The position numbers and the translations under genes were made by a program. From Curtobacterium sp. MCPF17_052 (GTDB taxonomy: Bacteria; Actinomycetota; Actinomycetes; Actinomycetales; Microbacteriaceae), in NCBI RefSeq assembly GCF_003234085.1, contig NZ_QKSD01000016.1, forward strand, positions 1-64,000: DNA of 64,000 nucleotides, written 5' to 3'. Positions 17,258 through 26,045 of the stretch are shown in pieces. Numbering within the stretch: position 1 is the first letter of the stretch; every line of letters starts with the position of its first letter. The notes below the pieces were generated by a model. It saw only the letters and a program-made list of their open reading frames with translations. It was not told the origin of the DNA and did no database searches.

Positions 17258-18436
17258 TCAGCGGGCGGCAGCCAGGCGGGACAGCCCCTCGCGCAGGGTC
17301 TCCTCGGAGCAGCCGAAGTTCAGCCGGGCGTGCCCGATGCCCTGCCGTCCGAAGTCGCGACCGTTCGACAGCGCCACCTTCGCCTCGTCCACCAGCCGGA
17401 GGGCCGGGTCGTCGCCCCACGGCAGCGCCCGGAGGTCGAGCCACGCCAGGTACGACGCCTGCGGCTGTCGGTAGGCGGCACCGGGCAGCGCTGTTCCGAG
17501 CTCCTCGGCCAGGATCCGCCGGTTCGCCTGCAGTTCCGCCAGCAGTGACGCCAGCCAGGGACCGCCCTCGGAGAACGCGGCGACGCTCGCGGTGTAGCCG
17601 AGGATCCCGGTGCGCTCGACGACCTCGGTCGGCATCCCGTCGAACCACGTCCGGGCCCGGTCGGAGCCCCCGATCATGAGCGCGCACTTGGTGCCGGCCA
17701 GGTTCCACGCCTTGCTCGCACTGGTCAGGGCGACGCCGACGGCCGCGGCCTCGAGGCAGGAGTCGAGGAACGGCGTGAAGGTCGCATCGGCGTGGACGAG
17801 CGGCGCGTGGATCTCGTCGGAGACCACCACCGCGTCCCACTCCGTGGCGAGCCGTGCCAGTGCGGCGAGGGACTCGCGGTCGTGCACGAGCCCGAGGGGG
17901 TTGTGCGGGTTGCAGAGCAGCACCGTGCGGGCACCCTCGGCGAACGCCTGCCGCACCCCGTCCAGGTCCATCCGCCAGCCCGCCGTGGTGCTGTAGGGGT
18001 CAGCGGTGCCCGACGGTGCCAGGAGCGGGACCTCGGTCACCGAGCCGCCGGCCTCGGTGACGTACTCCCAGAACGGCGCGTAGACCGGGGGCATCACGAC
18101 GACCTGGTCGCCCGGCTCGATGACCCGCCGCAGGGTCTCGACCGCGGCGACCGACACGTCCGTGGTCGTCCGGACGAGGTCCGGGTCGACCTGCCAGTCC
18201 CACCGGTCGGCCGCGAAGTCCGCGAACGCCTCCGGGAGCGCGCGGCCGTGCCCCACGTAGCCGGTGTCGCCGTCGGTGACGGCTCGGACCAGGGCGTCCC
18301 GCACCGGTTCGGCGAGGGCGCAGTCCATCTCGGCGACGAACATCGGCAGCACCTCCGGCGGGTAGGCCGTGTACTTCTCGCTCGTGCGGGTTCGGGAGGC
18401 ATCGAACACGGAGACCATGACGCTCATGCTGGTCAT
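17258..18436 (-). CDS. PatB/MalY-type pyridoxal-phosphate aminotransferase (C-S lyase)
   Basis: A 392-residue fold-type I PLP enzyme of the MalY/PatB group, most of which cleave cystathionine or other C-S bonds. The PLP lysine lies in TSASKAWNLAGTKCALM. Other family segments are LPMFVAEMDCALAEPV at the N-terminus, NPHNPLG and VVSDEIHAPLV. The ATG at 18436 overlaps the stop of the TetR gene (ATGA). In-frame ATGs at 18427 and 18418 are weaker alternatives. Being coupled to a TetR regulator suggests induced expression, perhaps by a thiol or sulfur compound, but that is inference. Confidence 0.88.
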   Translation of the reverse strand: MTSMSVMVSVFDASRTRTSEKYTAYPPEVLPMFVAEMDCALAEPVRDALVRAVTDGDTGYVGHGRALPEAFADFAADRWDWQVDPDLVRTTTDVSVAAVETLRRVIEPGDQVVVMPPVYAPFWEYVTEAGGSVTEVPLLAPSGTADPYSTTAGWRMDLDGVRQAFAEGARTVLLCNPHNPLGLVHDRESLAALARLATEWDAVVVSDEIHAPLVHADATFTPFLDSCLEAAAVGVALTSASKAWNLAGTKCALMIGGSDRARTWFDGMPTEVVERTGILGYTASVAAFSEGGPWLASLLAELQANRRILAEELGTALPGAAYRQPQASYLAWLDLRALPWGDDPALRLVDEAKVALSNGRDFGRQGIGHARLNFGCSEETLREGLSRLAAAR

Positions 18437-19008
18437 CCTCGCAGGGGACGCAGCCCGGTGAGCAGGATCTCGACGTACCGGTCCGGATCCGCGACGGTGA
18501 CCCCGCCCGCGGTGGCTGCCTCCCGCATCCCGCAGACCAGGCGGCGGACGTCGTCCGGTCCGACGTCGCCGCGGACGACACCGGCGGCGGCACCTCGTTC
18601 GAGCAGTTCCCCGACAGCGGCGACGAGGTCCCCGGCCAGCGCCATCGTGTCCGCGCACGAGAACCGCCCGCTCGTCAGCAGGTCCCCGAGCGCTGCGTCG
18701 TCGACCAGTCCCCGGAAGGCCTCGGTCACGACCCCGCGGACGGCCGCGTCGACGTCCGGGAGCACGACCGCGTCGCGCACCCGGTCGAGCATCGCCTCGA
18801 AGGCGTCGATCGCGAGCGCCTCCAGCAGGTGCTGCTGGGTGGGGAAGTGCCGGTAGGCGGTGCCCACGCCGACACCGGCCTCCCGCGCGACCGCGTTGAG
18901 CTGCGTGGACTCGCCCCGCTCGAGGTGCTCCCGCGCGACTGAGAGCAGGGCCGCGCGGTTGCGCAAGGCGTCCGCGCGCAGGGAGTCCGGACGAGCGAGG
19001 TCGGTCAT
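18433..19008 (-). CDS. TetR-family transcriptional regulator
   Basis: A 191-residue repressor. Residues 14-60 form the TetR helix-turn-helix (LLSVAREHLERG... VAREAGVGVGTAYRHFPTQQHLLEAL). The C-terminal ligand domain is of the common SBP-like actinobacterial type. A minus-strand TACACT (19015-19020) lies 6 bases before the ATG, so its mRNA looks leaderless. It is coupled to the PatB-like gene and diverges from an SDR gene. Palindromic half-sites lie in the shared 83-base gap. Confidence 0.88.
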   Translation of the reverse strand: MTDLARPDSLRADALRNRAALLSVAREHLERGESTQLNAVAREAGVGVGTAYRHFPTQQHLLEALAIDAFEAMLDRVRDAVVLPDVDAAVRGVVTEAFRGLVDDAALGDLLTSGRFSCADTMALAGDLVAAVGELLERGAAAGVVRGDVGPDDVRRLVCGMREAATAGGVTVADPDRYVEILLTGLRPLRG

Positions 19009-19018
19009 GTGGACAGTG

Positions 19019-19054
19019 TATCCGCTTGTGCTACCGTTCCGGATAGATCATCCG
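19019..19054. promoter_or_regulatory. Probable TetR operator between divergent genes
   Basis: TATCCG (19019-19024) is inverted as CGGATA (19040-19045), and CGGAT-AGATC-ATCCG (19040-19054) is a second palindrome sharing that half-site. The left half overlaps the -10 box of the tetR gene, and the right half lies in the upstream region of the SDR gene. This is the expected placement for autoregulation and control of the divergent reductase. Confidence 0.5.
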
Positions 19055-19091
19055 TTTTGACCGAGCAAGCGACCGACCAGGAGCCCCCCCC

Positions 19092-19982
19092 ATGCAGTCC
19101 TTCGACTGGGAACCCGACCAGATGCCGGACCAACACGGCAGGACCGTCGTCGTCACCGGCGCGACCGGTGGCCTCGGCCTCGCCGTCGCCACCCGGCTCG
19201 CCGCCGCAGGAGCGCGCGTCGTCGCCGGGGTCCGCGACCTCGACAAGGCGGCCCGCGTCCTGCCCTCCGGCCTGGAGGCCCGGCTCGTCGACACCGCGTC
19301 CGTCGCGTCCGTCACGGCGTTCGCCCGGCACCTCGCCGAGGACGGCATCGTCGTCGATGCCCTGGTCAACAACGCGGGGGTCTCCGCGCCCGCCTTCGCG
19401 CTCGGCGTAGACGGGGTCGAGCGGACCTGGGCCACGAACGTCGTGGGACCGGCGGCGCTCGCCGACGCGATGTTGCCCGTGCTCGGCGGTCCGTCGCCGC
19501 GCGTGGTCCTGGTCGGCTCGAACTTCTCGCAGCGGACCTCCCGCGTGCCGGACCTCGATGCCGTGGGGGATGCGGCCGCCTACCGCCAGCTCCCGGTGTA
19601 CGTCGCCTCGAAGACCGCGGCGGCCGCCCTCGCGGTGGACCTCGGGGAGCGGCTGCGGGCATCGGGCTCCCCGGTCCGGTCGGTGATCGCGCACCCGGGC
19701 GTCGCCGCCACGGGCATGAACGGCCAGACGGAGACCCTCCGCGCGCGGCTCGGGGGAGCGGTGGCACGGCTGTTCGCCCGCACGCCCGACGACGGCGCGC
19801 GCTCGATCCTCTGGGCCGCGACGGCTCCCGACGTCGAGGAGGGCTCCTTCGTCGGCCCCGGCCTCAGCCGTTCCGACCGCCGACTGCACGTCGTCCCGGT
19901 CCGTGGCGCCGCCGCCGACCCGGCCTTCCGGTCACGCGTGCGCACATCGGTCGAACAGGCCGTCGACCGCACCCGCGCCTGA
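19092..19982 (+). CDS. Short-chain dehydrogenase/reductase
   Basis: A 296-residue NAD(P)-dependent SDR of the retinol-dehydrogenase-like group. The cofactor motif TGATGGLG lies at about residues 22-29, NNAG near 94, and the catalytic Tyr-x3-Lys is in YVASKTAAAAL near 175. Length is typical. AGGAG lies 8 bases before the ATG, separated by a run of eight C residues. It diverges from the TetR gene, which probably controls it. The substrate is not evident. Confidence 0.88.
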   Translation: MQSFDWEPDQMPDQHGRTVVVTGATGGLGLAVATRLAAAGARVVAGVRDLDKAARVLPSGLEARLVDTASVASVTAFARHLAEDGIVVDALVNNAGVSAPAFALGVDGVERTWATNVVGPAALADAMLPVLGGPSPRVVLVGSNFSQRTSRVPDLDAVGDAAAYRQLPVYVASKTAAAALAVDLGERLRASGSPVRSVIAHPGVAATGMNGQTETLRARLGGAVARLFARTPDDGARSILWAATAPDVEEGSFVGPGLSRSDRRLHVVPVRGAAADPAFRSRVRTSVEQAVDRTRA

Positions 19983-20090
19983 CAGCGGATCGACGTGAGC
20001 GCGGAGCGGACCCTGCCTGGACGTGAACACCGGGCGACCGCTCGGTGACCCGGCGCACGTCCCTCGTCCGAGGGGGCTAGCGTCGCGGAC

Positions 20091-22556
20091 GTGACCAGTC
20101 CTCGCGTGCACCGTCGCCCGCTCCTCCGTCCGTTCCCGCTCGCCGCGGCCGCCACGATCGCCGCGCTGCTCGGCACGGGGGTGGTCGCCTCCCCGGCCAC
20201 GGCGGCCACCGCGACCGGCCAGGCGGGGGCGACCACGGCCTCCCGGCCGGTCACCGACCCCGCTGCATCCGTGGACCCGTTCATCGGGACCAGCCACGAC
20301 GGCAACACCTGGCCGGGTGCGACCGCACCGTTCGGGATGCTGCAGTGGAGCCCGACCGGAACGAAGGGCGACCAGACCTCGACCCCGGTCGCGAACGGCT
20401 ACTCCTACGACGTCAACCGCCTGCGCGGCTTCAGCCTGACGCACCTCAACGGCGCCGGCTGTGCTCCGGGAGCCGCGGGTGACGTGCCGATCATGCCGAT
20501 CACGACGGCGGTCACGACCTCGCCCTCGGCGGACTCGACCGACGCCGTCTACGCCGCGGGGTACTCCCACGACCAGGAGTCCGCGAGCCCCGGCCGCTAC
20601 GGCGTCCAGCTCGACAACGGCGTCCGCACCGACCTCGCGGTCACCACGCGTGCCGGCATCGGCGAGTTCGCCTTCCCCGCCGGCAAGGACGCGAACCTGC
20701 TGTTCCGCACCTCGAACTCGATCAACGGCAGCGAAGCCGCCGACACCCGCGTCGACGCCCGGACCCGCACGGTGAGCGGCAGCGTCCTGACCGGCGGCTT
20801 CTGCAGCCGTCGCGGCAACGGCGGCGGCGCGACCAACCCCGACCGTCGCAGCTACTACCGCCTCTACTTCACCGCCACCTTCGACCGAGACTTCACGAGC
20901 ACCGGCACCTGGAAGGACGGCACCGTCCAGCCGGGAGGGACGCGCGCCTCCGGCGGGGAGGGCTACCTGACCGGGGCCGACCGTGCCGGACGCGGCTCCG
21001 GTGCATGGGTCGGGTTCGACGCGCGTCGCGGTGCCACCGTGCACGCGAAGATCGGCATCTCGTACGTCAGCGCCGCGGGTGCGGTCGCGAACCGCGATGC
21101 CGAGGTGCGGCGGCACGCGACGGTCGCCAGTGTGGCGGCGGGGACACGGGCCTCCTGGAACCGCGAACTGTCCCGCATCCGGGTCGGCGGCGGCACGGCT
21201 GACCGGACCACGCAGCTGTACACGTCGGTGTACCACGCGCTCATGCAGCCGAACACGCTGAACGACCGCGACGGTCGGTACCTCGGGCCGGACATGCGGG
21301 TGCACCGCATCGACCGTGGGCACGCGGCGGTCTACGGCACGTACTCCGGGTGGGACCAGTACCGGGCGCAGATCCAGCTGCTCGCCCTGCTCCGACCGGA
21401 CGTCGCCGGGGACATGGCCCAGTCGATGCTGCGGTTCGCCCAGCAGAACGGCGGCATCTGGGACCGGTGGCTGCACCTCGGTGCCCCGACCCACGTGATG
21501 ACCGGTGACCCCTCGGCGGCGACGCTCGCCACCTGGTACGCGATGGGCGTCCGGAACTTCGACGTCCAAGCCGCGTACCAGTCGCTCAAGCGGCAGGCGA
21601 CGGTCGAGAACGCGGACGCCGAGAGCGACATCGGCTGCCCGGGGCAGTGCCTCGCGCAACGACCGGCACTCGACGAGTACCTCCAGCGGCAGTACGCCGC
21701 GAACGACGACTGCTCGTGCTGGGGCGGGGCCGCCGAGACGCTCGAGGACTCGATCTCCGACAGCGCACTCGGCTCCTGGGCGGGATCCATGGGGCTGCGC
21801 TCCGACGCCCGGATGTTCGCAGAACGCGGGACGTACTGGAAGAACACGTTCAACGCGGCCGTCGGGTACCAGGCAGCGCGCCAGGCCGACGGGTCGTGGA
21901 CGCCCGGGTGGTCGCCGTCCACCGGGACCGGCTTCGCGCAGGGGACCAGCGCGCAGTACACCTGGCTCGTGCCGCAGGACGTCAGCGGGCTCTCCGCTGC
22001 GCTGGGTGGCGACGCCGCCGCGGTGGCCCGACTCGACGCGTTCTTCCACGACGCCGCGGGGAACTTCGCGGTGACCGGCGGTGACGCGACGAAGTTCGAC
22101 CCGACGAACGAGCCCGACATCCACACCCCGTGGATGTACAACGCGCTCGGACAGCCGTGGAAGACGCAGGAGACCGTGCGCCGTGTCGTCGACGACGCCT
22201 ACAGCACCGGGCCCGGCGGGCTGCCGGGGAACGACGACCTCGGGACGATGAGCGCCTGGTACGTCTTCGCCTCGATCGGACTCTTCCCGCAGACGCCGGG
22301 CCGTGCCGAGATGCTCATCGGCAGCCCGACGTTCAGCACGGTCGACATCCGGCGGTCGAGCGGCCAGCGGATCGTCATCCGGTCCTCGGGCACCGAGCAG
22401 TACGTGCAGGGCGCACGGCTCGACGGTCGGACCCTGACGAAGTCGTGGGTGCCGTCGTCCTTCGTGAACCGGGGTGGCACGCTGTCGCTCCGGGTCGGGA
22501 GCACTCCGGACACGAAGTGGGCGACCGCTCAGCGGGACCGGCCGCAGGACCGGTAG
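20091..22556 (+). CDS. Secreted GH92 alpha-1,2-mannosidase
   Basis: An 821-residue exported member of glycoside hydrolase family 92, calcium-dependent inverting alpha-mannosidases that trim N-glycans and yeast mannan. The N-terminus is a Sec signal (Arg-rich, hydrophobic core, cleavage near A-T-A around residue 43). The family opening VDPFIGTSHDGNTWPGATAPFGM follows at about 63. Later landmarks are GYSYDVNRLRGFSLTHLNGAGC, YHALMQPNTLND, GTYSGWDQYR and the NDDLGTMSAWYVFASIGLFP block near 712. The GTG start follows a TAGCGT box by 7 bases, so it looks leaderless. It would release mannose or trimmed glycans for the importer at 185-6608; that link is inference. Confidence 0.95.
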   Translation: MTSPRVHRRPLLRPFPLAAAATIAALLGTGVVASPATAATATGQAGATTASRPVTDPAASVDPFIGTSHDGNTWPGATAPFGMLQWSPTGTKGDQTSTPVANGYSYDVNRLRGFSLTHLNGAGCAPGAAGDVPIMPITTAVTTSPSADSTDAVYAAGYSHDQESASPGRYGVQLDNGVRTDLAVTTRAGIGEFAFPAGKDANLLFRTSNSINGSEAADTRVDARTRTVSGSVLTGGFCSRRGNGGGATNPDRRSYYRLYFTATFDRDFTSTGTWKDGTVQPGGTRASGGEGYLTGADRAGRGSGAWVGFDARRGATVHAKIGISYVSAAGAVANRDAEVRRHATVASVAAGTRASWNRELSRIRVGGGTADRTTQLYTSVYHALMQPNTLNDRDGRYLGPDMRVHRIDRGHAAVYGTYSGWDQYRAQIQLLALLRPDVAGDMAQSMLRFAQQNGGIWDRWLHLGAPTHVMTGDPSAATLATWYAMGVRNFDVQAAYQSLKRQATVENADAESDIGCPGQCLAQRPALDEYLQRQYAANDDCSCWGGAAETLEDSISDSALGSWAGSMGLRSDARMFAERGTYWKNTFNAAVGYQAARQADGSWTPGWSPSTGTGFAQGTSAQYTWLVPQDVSGLSAALGGDAAAVARLDAFFHDAAGNFAVTGGDATKFDPTNEPDIHTPWMYNALGQPWKTQETVRRVVDDAYSTGPGGLPGNDDLGTMSAWYVFASIGLFPQTPGRAEMLIGSPTFSTVDIRRSSGQRIVIRSSGTEQYVQGARLDGRTLTKSWVPSSFVNRGGTLSLRVGSTPDTKWATAQRDRPQDR

Positions 22557-22589
22557 GCACCTCCTGCCGGATCGCGGTCACCCCCTTCG

Positions 22590-23252
22590 CTAACCAGCGA
22601 CGCGGGTGACCGCGGCCAGGATCTCCGAGACCTCGGTCCGGGTGGTGTAGTCGACGTGCACGTCAGCGAACCGCACCACCCGTTCCCCGTCGACCAGGAA
22701 CACCGAGGGGAACGGGATCTGCGCGGTGTCGTCGGCGTTGCTGTCCGCGACGTCGAAGCCGAGCGTGGTGTGCGCCTCCCGTGCGGACGGGCTCGGCGCG
22801 GTGACGATGCCGAGCGCGGCCGCGAGCACGTTGCCCGGGTCCGAGAGCACCGCGAACGCCAGCTCGCCGTTCGCGATCGCGAGCTCCGAGCCCTCCGGAG
22901 TCTGCGGTGAGATCGCGATCAGCCGCACCCCGCGGGCATCGAGTTCCGGCAGCAGGTCCTGCTGGTAGGTCCGCAGCGTCAGGTTGCAGTACGGGCACCA
23001 GGCGCCGCGGTAGAAGACGACGACGCCCGGGTCGCCACCGAGCTCAGCGGCCAGTGAGGTCGACGCCCCGCTCGGCCTCAGCAGCGTCGCGTCCGGTACG
23101 TGGGTCCCGACGTCGGCGGCACCGATCGGCACCCCGGCTGTGCGCAGGTCGGCCTGCTCCTCGTCGAAGACCGCGCTGAGCTCGGGGCCGATCTGTGCGG
23201 CGAAGCCGTCGTTGAACGTCGCGACCTGCTCAGCCAGGGACTGCTGGGGCAT
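22590..23252 (-). CDS. AhpC/TSA-type peroxiredoxin-like protein
   Basis: A 220-residue thioredoxin-fold protein with the CPYC-containing segment FYRGAWCPYCNLTLRTYQ near residue 80 (two cysteines, as in peroxiredoxin-like family 2). It probably reduces peroxides with thiols in the cytoplasm; there is no signal peptide. An N-terminal helical extension of about 50 residues precedes the fold, as in many actinobacterial members. AGGAG precedes the ATG. The longer open frame upstream is not used because it crosses a probable promoter region. Confidence 0.87.
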   Translation of the reverse strand: MPQQSLAEQVATFNDGFAAQIGPELSAVFDEEQADLRTAGVPIGAADVGTHVPDATLLRPSGASTSLAAELGGDPGVVVFYRGAWCPYCNLTLRTYQQDLLPELDARGVRLIAISPQTPEGSELAIANGELAFAVLSDPGNVLAAALGIVTAPSPSAREAHTTLGFDVADSNADDTAQIPFPSVFLVDGERVVRFADVHVDYTTRTEVSEILAAVTRVAG

Positions 23253-23437
23253 CGGGGCTCCTCTGGAGGGTCCCGGCGGGCGGGTCCGCCGGTGCCCGGA
23301 GCCTATGCAGGGCGGTCGGGACATCGCCGGCGGGACGTCACGCAGTGTCACGAGCCACATCCGGCCCCCCGAAGTGGGTCTCCGGGGGACGTCCGTGGCG
23401 CAACAGACTTGTGCAGTTCTCACTTCCAAGGAGTGTC

Positions 23438-24328
23438 GTGTCCATTCGTTCCACTCGGGGCTCGCAGCCGAGCCCGCGTCCCCGCCGCCGGATCCCAGTC
23501 ACGACCTGGATCGGTGTCGTCGGCACGATCCTGGTGGCACTCATCGGGCTGGCCTCGAGCGGCCCCTGGGGCATGGTGATGATGGCCGCGTTGGTGGTGC
23601 TGGTGACCGCCGTCTACGGCGTCCTCTTCCGTCGGACCACCTGGCTCCGCCTGCCGCGCAAGCGCAGCGTCGCGGCTCTCGGCACCGGAATCGCCTTCCT
23701 CGTCATGATGGGCTCCGGCGCAGCGTTCGGGGCCACCCATCCCACGATGGAGACCGCTCCGCGGCCACTGGCGGCGGTCACGGACGTTTCGGCGTCCTCG
23801 CGACCGGTCTCCACGCCGACGCCTGAACCGACCCGGAGCGGCTCACCGACCCCGACACCGACAGCGACCCCTACACCGACACCGGTCGTCACCACCCGGA
23901 CCGTCACGGAGACGGTGGCGATCCCGTTCACGTCGACCACGGCCCAGAGCGCGACCGCGGCGAAGGGCACGAGCGCGGTGACGACCGCTGGGGTCAACGG
24001 CGTCGAGACGAAGACCTGGACGGTCACGTCCACGGACGGTGTGGAGACCGGTCGCACGCTCGTGAGCGACGACGTCACGACGGCACCGGTCACGCAGGTG
24101 ACGACGGTCGGCACGTACGTCGCGCCTCCTGCTCCCGCCCCAGCTCCGGCGACGACCTGCACGAACGGCACGTACGTCAACAGCGCCGGAGCCACCGTCT
24201 GCCGACCGGAGGTCTCGTCGAGCGCGCCGAGCGGTGCCACCGCGAAGTGTGGAGACGGCACCTACAGCTTCAGTCAGTCGCGCCGGGGCACGTGCTCACG
24301 GCACGGCGGCGTCGCAGTCTGGCTCTGA
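23438..24328 (+). CDS. Membrane protein with G5 and DUF3761 domains
   Basis: A 296-residue envelope protein. The GTG at 23438 is chosen because AAGGAG lies 6 bases upstream. Three hydrophobic segments occupy about residues 23-100 (VVGTILVALIGLASSG, VMMAALVVLVTAVYGVLF, ALGTGIAFLVMMGSGAAFG). A Pro-Thr linker follows. About 145-222 form a G5 domain, often found in proteins that contact cell-wall or extracellular sugars. The last 50 residues match DUF3761 (CTNGTYVNSAGATVCRPE and CGDGTYSFSQSRRGTCSRHGG), with four cysteines. The function is unknown; the layout suggests an outward-facing cell-wall-associated role. Confidence 0.85.
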   Translation: MSIRSTRGSQPSPRPRRRIPVTTWIGVVGTILVALIGLASSGPWGMVMMAALVVLVTAVYGVLFRRTTWLRLPRKRSVAALGTGIAFLVMMGSGAAFGATHPTMETAPRPLAAVTDVSASSRPVSTPTPEPTRSGSPTPTPTATPTPTPVVTTRTVTETVAIPFTSTTAQSATAAKGTSAVTTAGVNGVETKTWTVTSTDGVETGRTLVSDDVTTAPVTQVTTVGTYVAPPAPAPAPATTCTNGTYVNSAGATVCRPEVSSSAPSGATAKCGDGTYSFSQSRRGTCSRHGGVAVWL

Positions 24329-24375
24329 CCGGCGGGATCGCCGCCACTGCGCCGCCGAGCACTAGTGTTCGTGGC

Positions 24376-24606
24376 ATGCAGCGTCGTCGTCCCATCGCCC
24401 TCGTCGGCATGATCCTGCTCGCCTGCGGGCTCGTGATGGTCGTGGTCGGCGGGTTCAGCAACGCGGCCGGTCCGGCGGGCGACGCGGACATCGGTGCGGG
24501 CGCGCTGATGCTGGGCGGGACGGTCGTCGGCGCGGTCGGACTCGTCGTGTGGGCAGTGCAGGGTGTCCTCGCGCAGCGCCGCGGGACCCGCGACCAGGGC
24601 CGCTAG
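24376..24606 (+). CDS. Small two-helix membrane protein
   Basis: A 76-residue hypothetical protein with two hydrophobic helices, at about residues 7-26 (ALVGMILLACGLVMVVVGG) and 39-62 (AGALMLGGTVVGAVGLVVWA), and an Arg-rich C-terminal tail. The start is supported by TAGTGT at 24363-24368, 7 bases before the ATG and with no Shine-Dalgarno, a leaderless arrangement. I do not recognise a family. Confidence 0.7.
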   Translation: MQRRRPIALVGMILLACGLVMVVVGGFSNAAGPAGDADIGAGALMLGGTVVGAVGLVVWAVQGVLAQRRGTRDQGR

Positions 24607-24678
24607 CACGGAGCCCCCGGTGGCGACTGGTCGCTCGGCGTCGCCCTCGCGGACCGGCCGGTCCGGAGCCCCGTCGAG

Positions 24679-24777
24679 CTACGGGACGACCACGAGCTTC
24701 CCGACCGTGTGACCGCCCTCCGCTGCCCGGTGTGCGGCAGCAGCCTCGTCCAGTGCGTACCGGCGCTCGATCTGCAG
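24679..24777 (-). pseudogene. C-terminal remnant of a quinone oxidoreductase/MDR dehydrogenase
   Basis: The minus-strand frame ending at 24679 reads IERRYALDEAAAAHRAAE, then GGHTVGKLVVVP and a stop. This is the standard C-terminus of zinc-type or quinone-oxidoreductase MDR proteins. Upstream in the same frame the similarity ends within about 32 residues and no start or cofactor domain exists, so this is the tail of a deleted gene. A tandem 8-bp repeat lies at 24864-24900, between it and the next gene. Confidence 0.7.
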
Positions 24778-24863
24778 TGTGGACCCGGGGAGCGCCGCGG
24801 CTCCCGGGTCGACGCCTCGCGGCCAGCTGCGCCCGTGCACCTGGCCGCCGGGCACTGACGTCC

Positions 24864-24900
24864 GGGCGGACGGGCGGACGGTCGGACGGTCGGACGGTCG
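24864..24900. repeat. 8-bp tandem repeat
   Basis: Two copies of GGGCGGAC are followed by two copies of GGTCGGAC and a partial fifth unit. It lies just past the stop codon of the flavin monooxygenase gene and may mark the deletion endpoint of the neighbouring gene remnant. Confidence 0.7.
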
Positions 24901-24902
24901 AC

Positions 24903-25958
24903 TCAGGCGTCCAGTACGGGCGACGAGGGCATGTCGGCGAGCAGCTCGCGGACGCGCGGGACGACCGTGCTGCCGTACAGCTCGACGGACCGCAGGCGCG
25001 ACCGCATCGACTGGGCGCCCGAGGTGTAGATCATGTCGAAACGCCCGACGCCCATCGTGTGGACGCTGCGTGCGATCCGCTGTGCGACGGTCTCGGCGGA
25101 CCCGACGTACATCGACCCGGACTCGACCTCGTGGTCGAACTCGGCGCGGGTCACCGGCGGCCAGCCACGGAGCGCGCCGATGCGGTCCCGCACCACCTTG
25201 TAGTGCGGGAACCACGCTTCCCGGGCCTCGTCGTCGGTGTCCGCGACGAAACCGGGGGAGTGCATCCCGACCGGGTGCCGCGGTGTCCCGAACTGCTCGG
25301 TCGCACGCCGGTAGAGGTCGAGGAACGGCGTGAAGCGCTCGGGCTGGCCGCCGATGATCGCGAGCATGAGCGGGAAGCCGTACCGCGCGGTCCGCACGAC
25401 CGACTCCGGGGATCCGCCCACGCCGACCCAGGTCGTCAGGCCGTGCTCCGTCTTCGGGAACACGTCGGCGTCGACGAGCGGCGCTCGGGTCGTCCCGGAC
25501 CAGGTGACGGGCGTCTCCCGCAGCAGTCGGGCGAACAGCTCGATCTTCTCCTCGAACAGCACGTCGTAGTCGGCCATGTCGTAGCCGAAGAGCGGGAACG
25601 ACTCGGTGAAGGAGCCGCGCCCGAGGATCACCTCGGCCCGCCCGTTCGACAGGGCGTCGACGGTCGCGAACCGCTGGAACACCCGTACGGGGTCATCCGA
25701 ACTGAGGACCGTGACGCCGGAGCTGAGGCGGATGCGCTCGGTCGCCGTGGCCAGCCCCGCGAGCACCGTCTCCGGCGACGAGACCGAGTACTCCGGGCGG
25801 TGGTGCTCGCCCACGGTGAAGACGTCGACGCCGAGCTCGTCGGCCAGGACGGCTTCGTCGACGAGTTGCCGGATCGAACGGGCGTGACTGACCTGCACGC
25901 CGGTGTCGTCGGAGGGGACGTCGCCGAACGTGTCGAGGCCGAAGATGATGTCGGGCAT
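24903..25958 (-). CDS. LLM-class flavin-dependent monooxygenase (luciferase-like)
   Basis: A 351-residue member of the bacterial luciferase-like flavin-dependent oxidoreductase superfamily, which use FMNH2 or F420. Typical segments are the N-terminal strand FGLDTFGDVP, GVDVFTVGEHHRPEY near residue 45, LSSGVTVLSSDDPVRVFQ near 80 and GRAEVILGRGSF near 105. The substrate is unknown. It diverges from a MarR gene, with nested palindromes in the gap, a layout typical of a MarR-controlled response to an electrophile, antibiotic or oxidant. Confidence 0.88.
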   Translation of the reverse strand: MPDIIFGLDTFGDVPSDDTGVQVSHARSIRQLVDEAVLADELGVDVFTVGEHHRPEYSVSSPETVLAGLATATERIRLSSGVTVLSSDDPVRVFQRFATVDALSNGRAEVILGRGSFTESFPLFGYDMADYDVLFEEKIELFARLLRETPVTWSGTTRAPLVDADVFPKTEHGLTTWVGVGGSPESVVRTARYGFPLMLAIIGGQPERFTPFLDLYRRATEQFGTPRHPVGMHSPGFVADTDDEAREAWFPHYKVVRDRIGALRGWPPVTRAEFDHEVESGSMYVGSAETVAQRIARSVHTMGVGRFDMIYTSGAQSMRSRLRSVELYGSTVVPRVRELLADMPSSPVLDA

Positions 25959-25970
25959 GGTCCCTCACTT

Positions 25971-26021
25971 GATTGACACATCAACCAAATGGTTGACGCG
26001 TCAATCATGTGACGGTACCGT
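25971..26021. promoter_or_regulatory. Nested MarR operators and promoter
   Basis: Three palindromes are stacked: GATTGAC (25971-25977) with GTCAATC (26000-26006), TCAACCA-AA-TGGTTGA (25981-25996) and TTGACGCGTCAA (25993-26004). The last contains the -35 (TTGACG, 25993-25998) of a promoter whose -10 is TACCGT (26016-26021) with exact 17-base spacing, reading into the marR gene. A bound MarR dimer would therefore block its own promoter and that of the divergent monooxygenase. Confidence 0.75.
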
Positions 26022-26045
26022 CGCGTTGTCAACAGGAGGACACAC

